From Bolinopsis microptera (Eukaryota; Ctenophora; Tentaculata; Lobata; Bolinopsidae): a stretch of 64,000 nt of DNA. The notes under the pieces were generated by a model. That model was not told the DNA's origin and searched no databases. It was given only the letters and a program-made list of their open reading frames with translations. The stretch spans positions 4,237,001-4,301,000 of the forward strand of contig NC_087073.1 of assembly GCF_026151205.1 (NCBI RefSeq), written 5' to 3'. The position numbers were made by a program, and so were the translations under genes. This document shows positions 1 to 10,631 of this stretch, one piece after another (position 1 is the stretch's first letter; every line of letters starts with the position of its first letter).

Positions 1-203
1 ACTTAAACATCAGTCCAATATGCATGCTACTGTAAGTAATAGCAATCCATGCATTCTTCTCGGCAGCTTTATCTTAATTAAAACACTTCATCTCAATTTA
101 ATTATGGCCATAGTTGATAAAACTCCCTATAATTTCTAAAGTTTCAATAAATTGCTCTTCTGGAAATTCCAAAAATAAAAGCGTTAACGATATTTGACTG
201 GAA
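1..203. repeat. Direct repeat, copy 1
   Basis: This stretch is repeated in the same orientation at 11783-11992. The two copies differ by a 7-nt indel near position 34 and one or two substitutions. Copy 1 starts at the window edge and probably extends beyond it. After the repeat ends (about 203), a 23-nt unit with core GGATACTAAAGCG is present twice (about 203-248). No coding capacity is seen. The pair brackets the whole 1.9-10.3 kb transposon nest. Confidence 0.85.
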
Positions 204-349
204 ATGTGGATACTAAAGCGAAAAAAATGTGGATACTAAAGCGAAAAAACCACAAAAAATTAATTAAATTGCCCGTATCTTGGTTCGCGATATTCGCGGA
301 ATTGATCTCATTAAAATTGTAACAACTCAATTAGTTTTCAAAATTTCAG

Positions 350-374
350 CCCCCCCCCCCCCCCCCCCCCCCCC
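350..374. repeat. Poly-C tract (25 C)
   Basis: An uninterrupted run of 25 C on the plus strand. Similar C/G homopolymers of 10, 20 and 12 nt occur inside the three copies of the small TIR element at about 3.9, 4.9 and 9.85 kb, so such tracts are unstable in this genome. Confidence 0.95.
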
Positions 375-953
375 ATGAAAGTGAGAAAGTGGTAATTTAA
401 GAGCAATAACCTACATGAAACTTACCACATTGAGCAGGAGAGAAGAGTAGGTGAAGCGTTAGTAGAAGAAATATTGACATTTCTCTGTAGAAATAATTAT
501 TTTCAGTTTGAGTTAGCTTAAAGTTTAAATTTCACAAAGCAATTTTTAAATTATACGTTTAAAAACAAAGCTCACATTCTACTCATAACAACTATATCTA
601 GACATTAATTTCAATAGAGTTTGTTTGTTAATTCAGTTAGTTTCATTCAATTCAGTTGTTTTCAGTTTATTTCAGTAAATTTTCAGTACAGCAATTATAC
701 CATTTAACAAAAATAGTCCTCTTATGAAATGGGAATAACATCCGGTGACCGACAACTAAGAACCTCTCATTCCGGGCTCCCACAGGTATCACATCACATG
801 GCCCAATCAGTGATGTATCATTTCTGATGTGATCCATATGGCATTCACCCTATCATGATTTTATCATTGTAATCATAGTAAGGAAACTACTCAGTAACAA
901 AATTAGATTTCAGATAGAAAACTTAAGAATTTAGAATTATAACTTTTATCAAA

Positions 954-1488
954 ATGAATGAAAATGTCGAATATTACTTTCCTGGAAAAAAAATACCAGC
1001 ATCAGAATTTACAAACTGGATAAGGACTATTACTAAAGTATAGTTGGAGGGTTGCACTTATAACTATGCAACTCCTGGTCAACGATGTTCCAAAATCGTT
1101 TTGAGGTTGCAGGCACGCTTATTTGTGCCTCAGTTAATTGGTTTTTCGAAAAACGAATTGATGAAATTCGGCCATTGGTATTTTAGGAAGACGCTGAAAT
1201 TGTCTGAGTGCAGTTATGAAGACCGATTAAACCCGCCCGAACAAAGGAACATAAGTCTTGACATGACCCCGCACCACTCCCTGAACCCCACCCAATACTC
1301 CCACCAATCTGTTTTAGCTTGCCTCCACTAACAGTCTGACTCAGACATCACAACCTAAGGTTGATTCACTTGATGGGGATTTAAAGGACGCGTTTGCTGA
1401 CTTTCTGAGTCTACATCCTCCGGAAGAGGATGTTGCTGCAGAAATTAACGGTGGAGCTAATGGCGATGTGGGGAGCTTCGGTTCGTGA
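954..1488 (+). pseudogene. Possible gene remnant of unknown function
   Basis: An ATG at 954 opens a 29-codon frame (begins MNENVEYYFPGKK) ending in TAG at 1041, after which the same frame stays open to 1331. A separate frame, open after an acceptor-like CTGTTTTAG ending at about 1317, gives an acidic peptide (contains DLKDAFADFLSLHPPEED) ending in TGA at 1486-1488. A GTATAG donor at about 1038 could splice the first part to a later one. I do not recognise the product. It may be two exons of a small gene, a decayed retrogene, or chance. Confidence 0.25.
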
Positions 1489-2447
1489 CCGGTGTTTTAT
1501 TTGGACTTTATTTTAAACGTGATCTATCATGATACCGATCCAATTTTACGTTTTGATGCCACTATCTGGGATTATAATCACGAGAATCTATAATTTTATC
1601 AATTATTAAAACCTCAGCCTCGGATTGTAAACAAGAATTGCGCCGGTGAGCGGACGCTAGATTTCCATTGACCGTAATTAATTACAATGAACAATCGTTT
1701 CATATTGGTCAAATTACCAAATTTCTTTGGGGGTGTTACAAAGCACAAAATGGAGGGGTTGCCATTGTCAATAATTTAAATCGAAAGTTAAACGACCGGA
1801 CACCGTAGCCTGTACTGTGATATGCAGTTAAAAGGACATCTGTCCGACAGCGACATCTGTCCGACTCAGGGTGGCTACCGGACAACTGAACCCAATTTGG
1901 ACTTTTTCTAGACAGGGTAGCTTGGGAAAATAATCTTAAACCCAATCAGTCTACCTAATTAACTTTGAAACGACAACTGAACCCAATCGTCAGTTAGAAA
2001 TAACTAACAGATAAACAGGTTTCCAAATACCGCTCTAGTTTAGCTGCTGCCTGGTTTCTAGTTATAATATTCAACAAAAATATATACGTATTCTCCGTCT
2101 TGTCAGAAAGTAGAGCGTACACCAAAGGGATGCACTTCTTATCGATGACAGGCGACAGCGTGGATGGAGTAACTCTGTCAGAATATCCTAGGGCAGACAT
2201 CGAACGCTCCATCGACAATCCAGTTAGGGTTGTCTCCGAGGATTTTGAGGTTCCGAGGAGTAGAGAATCATTCTGGATCCATCGTCAGTCACGCCGTCAA
2301 AGAGGACGAAGTTCTCCTATCTCAGTGAAGTCTGGCAGGTGGTATGACGAAGTCTGTTGAGATATGTCGCGAGATCTGATCTAACAAGCTTACGTGTTCA
2401 CGAAGCGTGCCAAAAAGGATACGATCCACTGCTCCTCAAGCATCGAG

Positions 2448-2626
2448 ATCCGACCCAAGACTCGAGATCTGAACCATGGCAGGCCTTCCCAAAGCATTAG
2501 AATACACGAGATCTGAGCCAAGTAATCTGAGCAAAGTAACCTGAACAACTCTATTGGCTAGTGCCCGAAGTGGTCTTACCAACGAGGAGGATACTTTGAC
2601 TTCTTCTACCTTAGGGGTCGTTCACC
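2448..2626. repeat. Internal direct repeat of E1 (with 3627-3800)
   Basis: The segment beginning CCGACCCAAGACTCGAGATC and ending GGGGTCGTTCAC recurs at about 3627-3800 with a few substitutions. Both copies end in the terminus of the small GGGGTCGTTCAC element, but only the second copy carries the rest of that element. Reverse copies lie in E2. Confidence 0.8.
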
Positions 2627-3787
2627 ATATGGCTTCTGAAAGGCCACCATACATTTGACCTCAAAGTTCTTTGTAAGTAGTAATTATCAATTTATTTCGC
2701 AACGAAACAGAGCCTTTAAATTATAATGTTCTACCTTCGATACGGTAGTGCTCGAACTTTTTGCTTTGACTAAAGATTTAAATAGTACAGCGATTCGCCA
2801 AAAACTGATTTAAACTGTTCGAGTAGGATAATCTATTTCTTAGGCTAATAATCGTCGAGACCATTAAATAATTATATATTATTATAGTTTATCCGCAGTG
2901 CGCAGCTGGTAAATTTTATTTTGAAATTGACTATTTTATGAAGGAAAATAATGCTCGAAAATATTAACAGTCCGGTTGCGATCATTCATCTATTACTTTA
3001 TTATAGACAAAATCTGCCGGTCATAGTCCGGCATTACTGTGCAGACGTTTGTGTTTGTGGATTACTTGTGGAATATAGTATCTAAAATAATAGCTTGACG
3101 ATTAGAAAATGAGTCATCCTGCATCTGCGGCAATGTCTTGGATTGGCACAGTCAGAATTGAGCCCGACCCGTCATACGTCCTTTATTGGGCAAGTAAGCA
3201 GTGAGCTACTAGTTCACTAATGGTATTGGGACAGCTGCAATGACACGGTTTACTTGTCTTTGTGAGTAGTGAGCTACTAGTTCACTAATGATATTTTGAC
3301 AGCTTGGTAATATTGACCCCAGGCAAAGACCTGCAACATATTCGCCCCATTCACCCGGCCTCATAACATGGCCAAGTCAACTGGGGATCTAACCCTTTTT
3401 AAGGGAGTGGGCTTACCTCAACTAATGGTATTGTAGTAGCGAATATCCTAGGTTGAAAAGTGATCTGTATGCAGGATTAGAGAAGCAATGGTCATAATAT
3501 GCCCTTGTGGTCTTGGTGGCTCAACAGTTGTTGTTATTTTATAGCTTGCGGCTGGCGGCAGGAACCATTTTATTACAAATTTAAAAACAAAATCCAGCAA
3601 ATTTTCAGGCCAAACATCATATCTCCGACCCAAGACTCGAGATCTGAACCATGGCAGGCCCTCCCAAAGCATTAGAATACACGAGATCTGAGCCAAGTAA
3701 TCTGAGCAAAGTAACCTAAACCACTCTATTGGCTAGTGCCCGAAGTGGTCTTACCAACGAGGAGGATACTTTGACTTCTTCTACCTT

Positions 3788-3943
3788 AGGGGTCGTTCAC
3801 ATATAACGTAATCATTTTTGGAACATTTTCACCTCCCCCTCCGTAATCAGTTTTACACATAGCTATTGTGTCAAAATTACACTAGCGTAATCATTCGGAA
3901 ACCCCCCCCCCTCTGCTAATTGCGTAATATGTGAACGACCCCT
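3788..3943. mobile_element. 156-bp MITE with GGGGTCGTTCAC termini
   Basis: Terminal inverted repeats AGGGGTCGTTCACATAT and its complement at about 3927-3943. The interior has a C homopolymer of 10 nt. Reverse and forward copies sit at about 4855-5020 (20 G) and 9736-9893 (12 C). A diverged relative may lie at about 23650-23830 inside a BCR intron (CAAATATTACGTCAG at one end, GCTGACGTAACATGTGAATG at the other). No ORF and no obvious target duplication. Confidence 0.65.
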
Positions 3944-4348
3944 CAGTGTGACAGACATAGTGGATAAGTTCTCATTACCAGGGATTATCGCCTTCATACA
4001 AGCAACAAAACGATTCACCAAATGCGGAGAAAACGAAGTTTAACGTTTTTCTCCACTTATTAATATTTTACCGGGGTAAGCACAGGGCTCCAATGCTCTA
4101 AATTACAGTGGTCATTATCTATTCTAAAGTGATACTGATAATGACCGAAGTCTCCTGCGAAGAAGGAGAACCTGAAAATCCGTTTGTTGGGTTCAGTTGT
4201 CGTATTTTCGATTTCGGTGCAGTTGTGATATGACCTGGGTTCAGTTGTCGTTTTGGGATTTAAGCTGATTGGTCACCCAATTAAGCTAATTGGGTGCCTG
4301 TTAACTGCGTGGGAACTAGGTTTAATTGGGTTCAGTTGTCGGTCACCC

Positions 4349-4449
4349 GGCTCAACAGTTGTTGTTATTTTATAGCTTGCGGCTGGCGGCAGGAACCATT
4401 TTATTACAAATTTAAAAACAAAATCCAGCAAATTTTCAGGCCAAACATC
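4349..4449 (+). repeat. Tandem-duplicated E1 fragment, left piece
   Basis: These 101 nt repeat 3518-3618 in the same orientation and start directly after the E1 right end. They end in CAAACATC, which recurs at 9560-9567 on the other side of E2. Together with 9560-10299 they make an 831-bp tandem duplication of the E1 right part (3518-4348), split by E2. Confidence 0.85.
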
Positions 4450-6048
4450 GGGTGACCGACAACTGAACCCAATTAAACATAGTTCCCACGCAGTTAACAG
4501 GCACCCAATTAGCTTAATTGGGTGACCAATCAGCTTAAATCCCAAAACGACAACTGAACCCAGGTCATATCACAACTGCACCGAAATCGAAAATACGACA
4601 ACTGAACCCAACAAACGGATTTTCAGGTTCTCCTTCTTCGCAGGAGACTTCGGTCATTATCAGTATCACTATAGAATAGATAATGACCACTGTAATTTAG
4701 AGCATTGGAGCCCTGTGCTTACCCCGGTAAAATATTAATAAGTGGAGAAAAACGTTAAACTTCGTTTTCTCCGCATTTGGTGAATCGTTTTGTTGCTTGT
4801 ATGAAGGCGATAATCCCTGGTAATGAGAACTTATCCACTATGTCTGTCACACTGAGGGGTCGTTCACATATTACGCAATTAGCAGAGGGGGGGGGGGGGG
4901 GGGGGGTTTCCGAATGATTACGCTAGTGTAATTTTGACACAATAGCTATGTGTAAAACTGATTACGGAGGGGGAGGTGAAAATGTTCCAAAAATGATTAC
5001 GTTATATGTGAACGACCCCTAAGGTAGAAGAAGTCAAAGTATCCTCCTCGTTGGTAAGACCACTTCGGGCACTAGCCAATAGAGTGGTTTAGGTTACTTT
5101 GCTCAGATTACTTGGCTCAGATCTCGTGTATTCTAATGCTTTGGGAGGGCCTGCCATGGTTCAGATCTCGAGTCTTGGGTCGGAGATATGATGTTTGGCC
5201 TGAAAATTTGCTGGATTTTGTTTTTAAATTTGTAATAAAATGGTTCCTGCCGCCAGCCGCAAGCTATAAAATAACAACAACTGTTGAGCCACCAAGACCA
5301 CAAGGGCATATTATGACCATTGCTTCTCTAATCCTGCATACAGATCACTTTTCAACCTAGGATATTCGCTACTACAATACCATTAGTTGAGGTAAGCCCA
5401 CTCCCTTAAAAAGGGTTAGATCCCCAGTTGACTTGGCCATGTTATGAGGCCGGGTGAATGGGGCGAATATGTTGCAGGTCTTTGCCTGGGGTCAATATTA
5501 CCAAGCTGTCAAAATATCATTAGTGAACTAGTAGCTCACTACTCACAAAGACAAGTAAACCGTGTCATTGCAGCTGTCCCAATACCATTAGTGAACTAGT
5601 AGCTCACTGCTTACTTGCCCAATAAAGGACGTATGACGGGTCGGGCTCAATTCTGACTGTGCCAATCCAAGACATTGCCGCAGATGCAGGATGACTCATT
5701 TTCTAATCTCAAATAACGGAGTAGTTCGCTGTTTATTAGTCTCATGATTGAAATACTGATATCTGGATATTATCCGGTTGAAAGAGACAAGGACAAGTGA
5801 AACAAGGAAGTTAGGAGTAAGGGCAAATTTTCGGCGTCAACGCCATCTTCAGGCTAAAATTGTTATAAATGTTAGTATATAATAAATGCTTCTATACTAG
5901 TTAAAATGCTAAATTAAAATTACACACACTGAATACAGGTTACATCAAATGGTATTATACATTACATTGAAAATAGTGATGTACACACGTTTTACACTCT
6001 GTCCAAGTACATAATATCTACTGAACAGCAGGGTCGTGTGCTATTTGT

Positions 6049-6900
6049 TTAAATTTGTCTTTGAATATGTTGTAAAAGAAATCCCTTAAGCTTCTCGCAC
6101 TCTTCTTTGTTATTGATACTAGGTTTAAATAAATTAATGTAGTAAGCTTCTGTCACTTTACGTTTAATGGTGCTATATAAGTTAATTTCTAAAATATCGA
6201 AGGAAATATCTGGTTCTATGTTATCGTGAAACTCTGAATAATGAGCAGCCAACGCATTATCAGGATAGGTTAAAGGCCTGTTGACTGCTCTTCGATGCTC
6301 TGAAAATCTATCGTGTGCTGTTCTACTCGTTTCCCCTATATATAGCTCTTGACATAATTTACACGTAACTTTGTATATGACACATTTTGGTTTGCAGTCG
6401 TGATTTGTTGTGATGAGTGGACATATGATACAGTTTGGTATGGTGCAGTGTGGTTTGTCGTGTGGTCGTGATGAACATAAGATCTCTGAGAGTTTCTTAC
6501 CTGGTGTGAATATGAATTTGACCGGTAAGTTGTGTGAGAGGGCAAATTGAGTGACTTCTTTGGAAAATGGCTCGTTGATGAATGGTAGAGTGCATGTTAC
6601 GTGGTCGGTATCTTGTATGTTTGATGATGAAGGGTTATTACGTGTTGTAGGTGAGAGAGGGTGAAGTCGTCCTGTTTTGTTTATACGTCGTGGGTCTTGG
6701 TAACCGTTGTTGACCAACAAGTTGTCTACTATCTTCATGGACTCTTCTTTATACTCTGGTGTTGATGAGCAAAAAGCAGCCGTTTTGTAGAAGTTCTTGA
6801 TGGTTGCTACTTTAGTTCCCTCATTGTGGTGGCTGTTGGCGTGCAGTGTGATATTCTTTTTCTGCTTCTTTCTGTAGAATTTGTGGTGTAGTGTTCCCTG
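6049..6900 (-). pseudogene. Penelope-like endonuclease fragment (inverted copy)
   Basis: The minus-strand frame is open from the arm boundary at 6900 to the TAA at 6049. It encodes the RT/endonuclease linker and GIY-YIG endonuclease almost identically to 6901-8027: I see one amino-acid difference, Asn for His in the SPTTR-NPSS segment. It has no reverse transcriptase core and no start of its own, so it is a truncated copy produced with the insertion. Confidence 0.85.
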
Positions 6901-8027
6901 GTCTCTTCATGGGGTGCCAACCATCACCAATAGGAGCGATAGTACGAGTATATATGTTCGAGAGAAGATCGATTTACACTGATTTACACGTCTCATTCTA
7001 CCGGAGATACGTGGATGATGCCGGGAGTCTAGCCAGCTCCAAAGAAGAAGCTCTGAGGATAGTGGAGTCCATCTCAAACGAGGACCCAGACCAGTTGCTC
7101 AAATGGGAAATTGACTATCCGGAAAGCCGTCAGGATTTCACCCCATTCCTCGACACCCAGATAAAGATCGACGAACAGGGAACACTACACCACAAATTCT
7201 ACAGAAAGAAGCAGAAAAAGAATATCACACTGCACGCCAACAGCCACCACAATGAGGGAACTAAAGTAGCAACCATCAAGAACTTCTACAAAACGGCTGC
7301 TTTTTGCTCATCAACACCAGAGTATAAAGAAGAGTCCATGAAGATAGTAGACAACTTGTTGGTCAACAACGGTTACCAAGACCCACGACGTATAAACAAA
7401 ACAGGACGACTTCACCCTCTCTCACCTACAACACGTCATAACCCTTCATCATCAAACATACAAGATACCGACCACGTAACATGCACTCTACCATTCATCA
7501 ACGAGCCATTTTCCAAAGAAGTCACTCAATTTGCCCTCTCACACAACTTACCGGTCAAATTCATATTCACACCAGGTAAGAAACTCTCAGAGATCTTATG
7601 TTCATCACGACCACACGACAAACCACACTGCACCATACCAAACTGTATCATATGTCCACTCATCACAACAAATCACGACTGCAAACCAAAATGTGTCATA
7701 TACAAAGTTACGTGTAAATTATGTCAAGAGCTATATATAGGGGAAACGAGTAGAACAGCACACGATAGATTTTCAGAGCATCGAAGAGCAGTCAACAGGC
7801 CTTTAACCTATCCTGATAATGCGTTGGCTGCTCATTATTCAGAGTTTCACGATAACATAGAACCAGATATTTCCTTCGATATTTTAGAAATTAACTTATA
7901 TAGCACCATTAAACGTAAAGTGACAGAAGCTTACTACATTAATTTATTTAAACCTAGTATCAATAACAAAGAAGAGTGCGAGAAGCTTAAGGGATTTCTT
8001 TTACAACATATTCAAAGACAAATTTAA
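6901..8027 (+). pseudogene. Penelope-like RT (C-terminal part) plus GIY-YIG endonuclease, 5'-truncated
   Basis: An open frame of about 375 codons. Near its start are the RT motifs FMGCQPSPIGA (motif B type) and RRYVDDAGSLAS with the catalytic YVDD. Motifs before these are absent, so the RT is 5'-truncated. Next come a basic linker, a Cys-rich knuckle (CTIPNCIICPL, DCKPKC) and the GIY-YIG nuclease core seen as CVIYKVTCKLC and LYIGETSRTAHDRFSEHRR, ending at TAA 8025-8027. This RT plus C-terminal GIY-YIG layout is diagnostic of endonuclease-bearing Penelope-like elements. The frame is intact but lacks the N-terminal half, so it is probably not autonomous. Confidence 0.9.
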
Positions 8028-8223
8028 ACAAATAGCACACGACCCTGCTGTTCAGTAGATATTATGTACTTGGACAGAGTGTAAAACGTGTGTACATCAC
8101 TATTTTCAATGTAATGTATAATACCATTTGATGTAACCTGTATTCAGTGTATGTAATTTTAATTTAGCATTTTAACTAGTATAGAAGCATTTATTATATA
8201 CTAACATTTATAACAATTTTAGC

Positions 8224-8247
8224 CTGAAGATGGCGTTGACGCCGAAA
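8224..8247 (+). ncRNA. Hammerhead-like core motif in Penelope 3' region
   Basis: CTGAAGA is followed by a GGCG-TTGA-CGCC stem-loop and GAAA, the order of the hammerhead core (CUGANGA, stem II, GAAA). One extra T sits between CTGAAGA and the stem, and I could not identify stem III or a UH cleavage site, so activity is doubtful. The mirror copy is at 5829-5852 on the minus strand. Hammerhead motifs are known from Penelope-like elements. Confidence 0.35.
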
Positions 8248-9559
8248 ATTTGCCCTTACTCCTAACTTCCTTGTTTCACTTGTCCTTGTCTCTTTCAACC
8301 GGATAATATCCAGATATCAGCATTTTCTAATCGTCAAGCTATTATTTTAGATACTATATTCCACAAGTAATCCACAAACACAAACGTCTGCACAGTAATG
8401 CCGGACTATGACCGGCAGATTTTGTCTATAATAAAGTAATAGATGAATGATCGCAACCGGACTGTTAATATTTTCGAGCATTATTTTCCTTCATAAAATA
8501 GTCAATTTCAAAATAAAATTTACCAGCTGCGCACTGCGGATAAACTATAATAATATATAATTATTTAATGGTCTCGACGATTATTAGCCTAAGAAATAGA
8601 TTATCCTACTCGAACAGTTTAAATCAGTTTTTGGCGAATCGTTGTACTATTTAAATCTTTAGTCAAAGCAAAAAGTTCGAGCACTACCGTATCGAAGGTA
8701 GAACATTATAATTTAAAGGCTCTGTTTCGTTGCGAAATAAATTGATAATTACTACTTACAAAGAACTTTGAGGTCAAATGTATGGTGGCCTTTCAGAAGC
8801 CATATGGTGAACGACCCCTAAGGTAGAAGAAGTCAAAGTATCCTCCTCGTTGGTAAGACCACTTCGGGCACTAGCCAATAGAGTTGTTCAGGTTACTTTG
8901 CTCAGATTACTTGGCTCAGATCTCGTGTATTCTAATGCTTTGGGAAGGCCTGCCATGGTTCAGATCTCGAGTCTTGGGTCGGATCTCGATGCTTGAGGAG
9001 CAGTGGATCGTATCCTTTTTGGCACGCTTCGTGAACACGTAAGCTTGTTAGATCAGATCTCGCGACATATCTCAACAGACTTCGTCATACCACCTGCCAG
9101 ACTTCACTGAGATAGGAGAACTTCGTCCTCTTTGACGGCGTGACTGACGATGGATCCAGAATGATTCTCTACTCCTCGGAACCTCAAAATCCTCGGAGAC
9201 AACCCTAACTGGATTGTCGATGGAGCGTTCGATGTCTGCCCTAGGATATTCTGACAGAGTTACTCCATCCACGCTGTCGCCTGTCATCGATAAGAAGTGC
9301 ATCCCTTTGGTGTACGCTCTACTTTCTGACAAGACGGAGAATACGTATATATTTTTGTTGAATATTATAACTAGAAACCAGGCAGCAGCTAAACTAGAGC
9401 GGTATTTGGAAACCTGTTTATCTGTTAGTTATTTCTAACTGACGATTGGGTTCAGTTGTCGTTTCAAAGTTAATTAGGTAGACTGATTGGGTTTAAGATT
9501 ATTTTCCCAAGCTACCCTGTCTAGAAAAAGTCCAAATTGGGTTCAGTTGTCCGGTAGCC

Positions 9560-10299
9560 CAAACATCATATCTCCGACCCAAGACTCGAGATCTGAACCA
9601 TGGCAGGCCCTCCCAAAGCATTAGAATACACGAGATCTGAGCCAAGTAATATGAGCAAAGTAACCTAAACCACTCTATTGGCTAGTGCCCGAAGTGGTCT
9701 TACCAACGAGGAGGATACTTTGACTTCTTCTACCTTAGGGGTCGTTCACATATAACGTAATCATTTTTGGAACATTTTCACCTCCCCCTCCGTAATCAGT
9801 TTTACACATAGCTATTGTGTCAAAATTACACTAGCGTAATCATTCGGAAACCCCCCCCCCCCTCTGCTAATTGCGTAATATGTGAACGACCCCTCAGTGT
9901 GACAGACATAGTGGATAAGTTCTCATTACCAGGGATTATCGCCTTCATACAAGCAACAAAACGATTCACCAAATGCGGAGAAAACGAAGTTTAACGTTTT
10001 TCTCCACTTATTAATATTTTACCGGGGTAAGCACAGGGCTCCAATGCTCTAAATTACAGTGGTCATTATCTATTCTATAGTGATACTGATAATGACCGAA
10101 GTCTCCTGCGAAGAAGGAGAACCTGAAAATCCGTTTGTTGGGGTCAGTTGTCGTATTTTCGATTTCGGTGCAGTTGTGATATGACCTGGGTTCAGTTGTC
10201 GTTTTGGGATTTAAGCTGATTGGTCACCCAATTAAGCTAATTGGGTGCCTGTTAACTGCGTGGGAACTAGGTTTAATTGGGTTCAGTTGTCGGTCACCC
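9560..10299 (+). repeat. Tandem-duplicated E1 fragment, right piece
   Basis: Repeats 3611-4348 in the same orientation, including a third copy of the 156-bp MITE and the E1 right terminus (GGTCACCC ending at 10299). It is followed at once by CTCAGGGT (10300-10307), the second copy of the E1 target duplication. With 4349-4449 it forms the 831-bp tandem duplicate into which E2 inserted. Confidence 0.85.
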
Positions 10300-10631
10300 C
10301 TCAGGGTACCAGAAAAAACGACATCTGTCCGAAATTGTGATCTAATTGCAATACGAAATATTTCCATTTTCCAATTAGAGACATAATCTGAACTGTTACT
10401 AGCTATACTTTGTATACGTAATATTTCCAATTTGAGATATGACCTGAGCTGAACTCTACCATAGTTTATTTTCATTTGATGTCGAAAAATTGGACAATAG
10501 TTTAAATGTTATATCAATAACTGATCTCCATACCGCTCTCCCGTATGTAATGTCGCCAAAAACGACTACTATCTGACACTGCCAGCGGCTCTTGTCCGAA
10601 ACCGCTAATTCGACTGTCGGACAGATGTCGC

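Larger units (their letters stand above)
1873..4348 (+). mobile_element. E1: 2.5-kb non-autonomous TIR element (8-bp TSD)
   Basis: The left end GGCTACCGGACAACTGAACC and the complement of the right end GGGTGACCGACAACTGAACC form imperfect TIRs, both continuing CCAATT. The 8-bp repeat CTCAGGGT precedes the left end (1865-1872) and recurs at 10300-10307 after a tandem copy of the right part, so the original insertion made an 8-bp target duplication, as hAT-type transposases do. No ORF above about 90 codons is seen, so it looks non-autonomous. The motif GGGTTCAGTTGTC recurs subterminally. It contains a second small TIR element (3788-3943) and a ~175-bp internal direct repeat (2448-2626 and 3627-3800). 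It is repeated in reverse as E2. Confidence 0.8.
5709..8320. mobile_element. Penelope-like retroelement insertion, inverted pair (12-bp TSD)
   Basis: CATTTTCTAATC occurs at 5697-5708 and 8321-8332, while E1 has the same 12 bases once (3100-3111, complement), so E1 is the empty site. The insert holds 47 unique nt (5709-5755), then two inverted arms of 1,145 bp each (5756-6900 and 7176-8320) around a 275-bp loop. Each arm codes for the C-terminal half of a Penelope-like polymerase with a GIY-YIG endonuclease. Only the loop side retains part of the reverse transcriptase. Partial inverted copies joined to a longer copy are known for Penelope-like elements. Confidence 0.88.
4450..9559 (-). mobile_element. 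E2: second E1-family element, reversed, carrying a Penelope insertion
   Basis: Runs from GGGTGACCGACAACTGAACC (4450) to the complement of GGCTACCGGACAACTG (ending 9559), flanked by the 8-bp duplication CAAACATC (4442-4449 and 9560-9567). 4450-5708 is the reverse complement of 3100-4348. 8321-9559 is the reverse complement of 1873-3111, both 1,239 bp. E1 and E2 differ by very few bases apart from a longer G run. What E2 has and E1 lacks is the 2.6-kb Penelope-like insertion at 5709-8320. The near-identity indicates recent transposition or, less likely, an assembly artefact. Confidence 0.85.
1850..10631. mobile_element. Older small TIR element (MITE-like), split by E1/E2 nest
   Basis: Exact 16-bp terminal inverted repeats, GCGACATCTGTCCGAC at 1850-1865 and its complement at 10616-10631. 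Internal related copies occur at 1834-1846 and 10318-10330. Taking out the nest (1873-10299 plus one target duplication copy) leaves an element of only about 350 bp with no ORF. It was the landing site of the later insertions. I see no clear target duplication around this outer element itself. Confidence 0.55.

Noticed and set aside
2100-2360. 86-codon ORF repeated at 9072-9332, and the 74-codon ORF on the other strand
   Set aside because: They are duplicated only because E1 and E2 are copies. No recognisable domain, and the two frames overlap on opposite strands.
3448-3696. 82-codon ORF repeated at 5112-5360
   Set aside because: It lies within E1/E2 and spans repeat boundaries. No homology recognised.
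6336-6545. 69-codon MPSHTTYRS ORF (also 7531-7740)
   Set aside because: Alternate frame over the Penelope-like endonuclease coding region.
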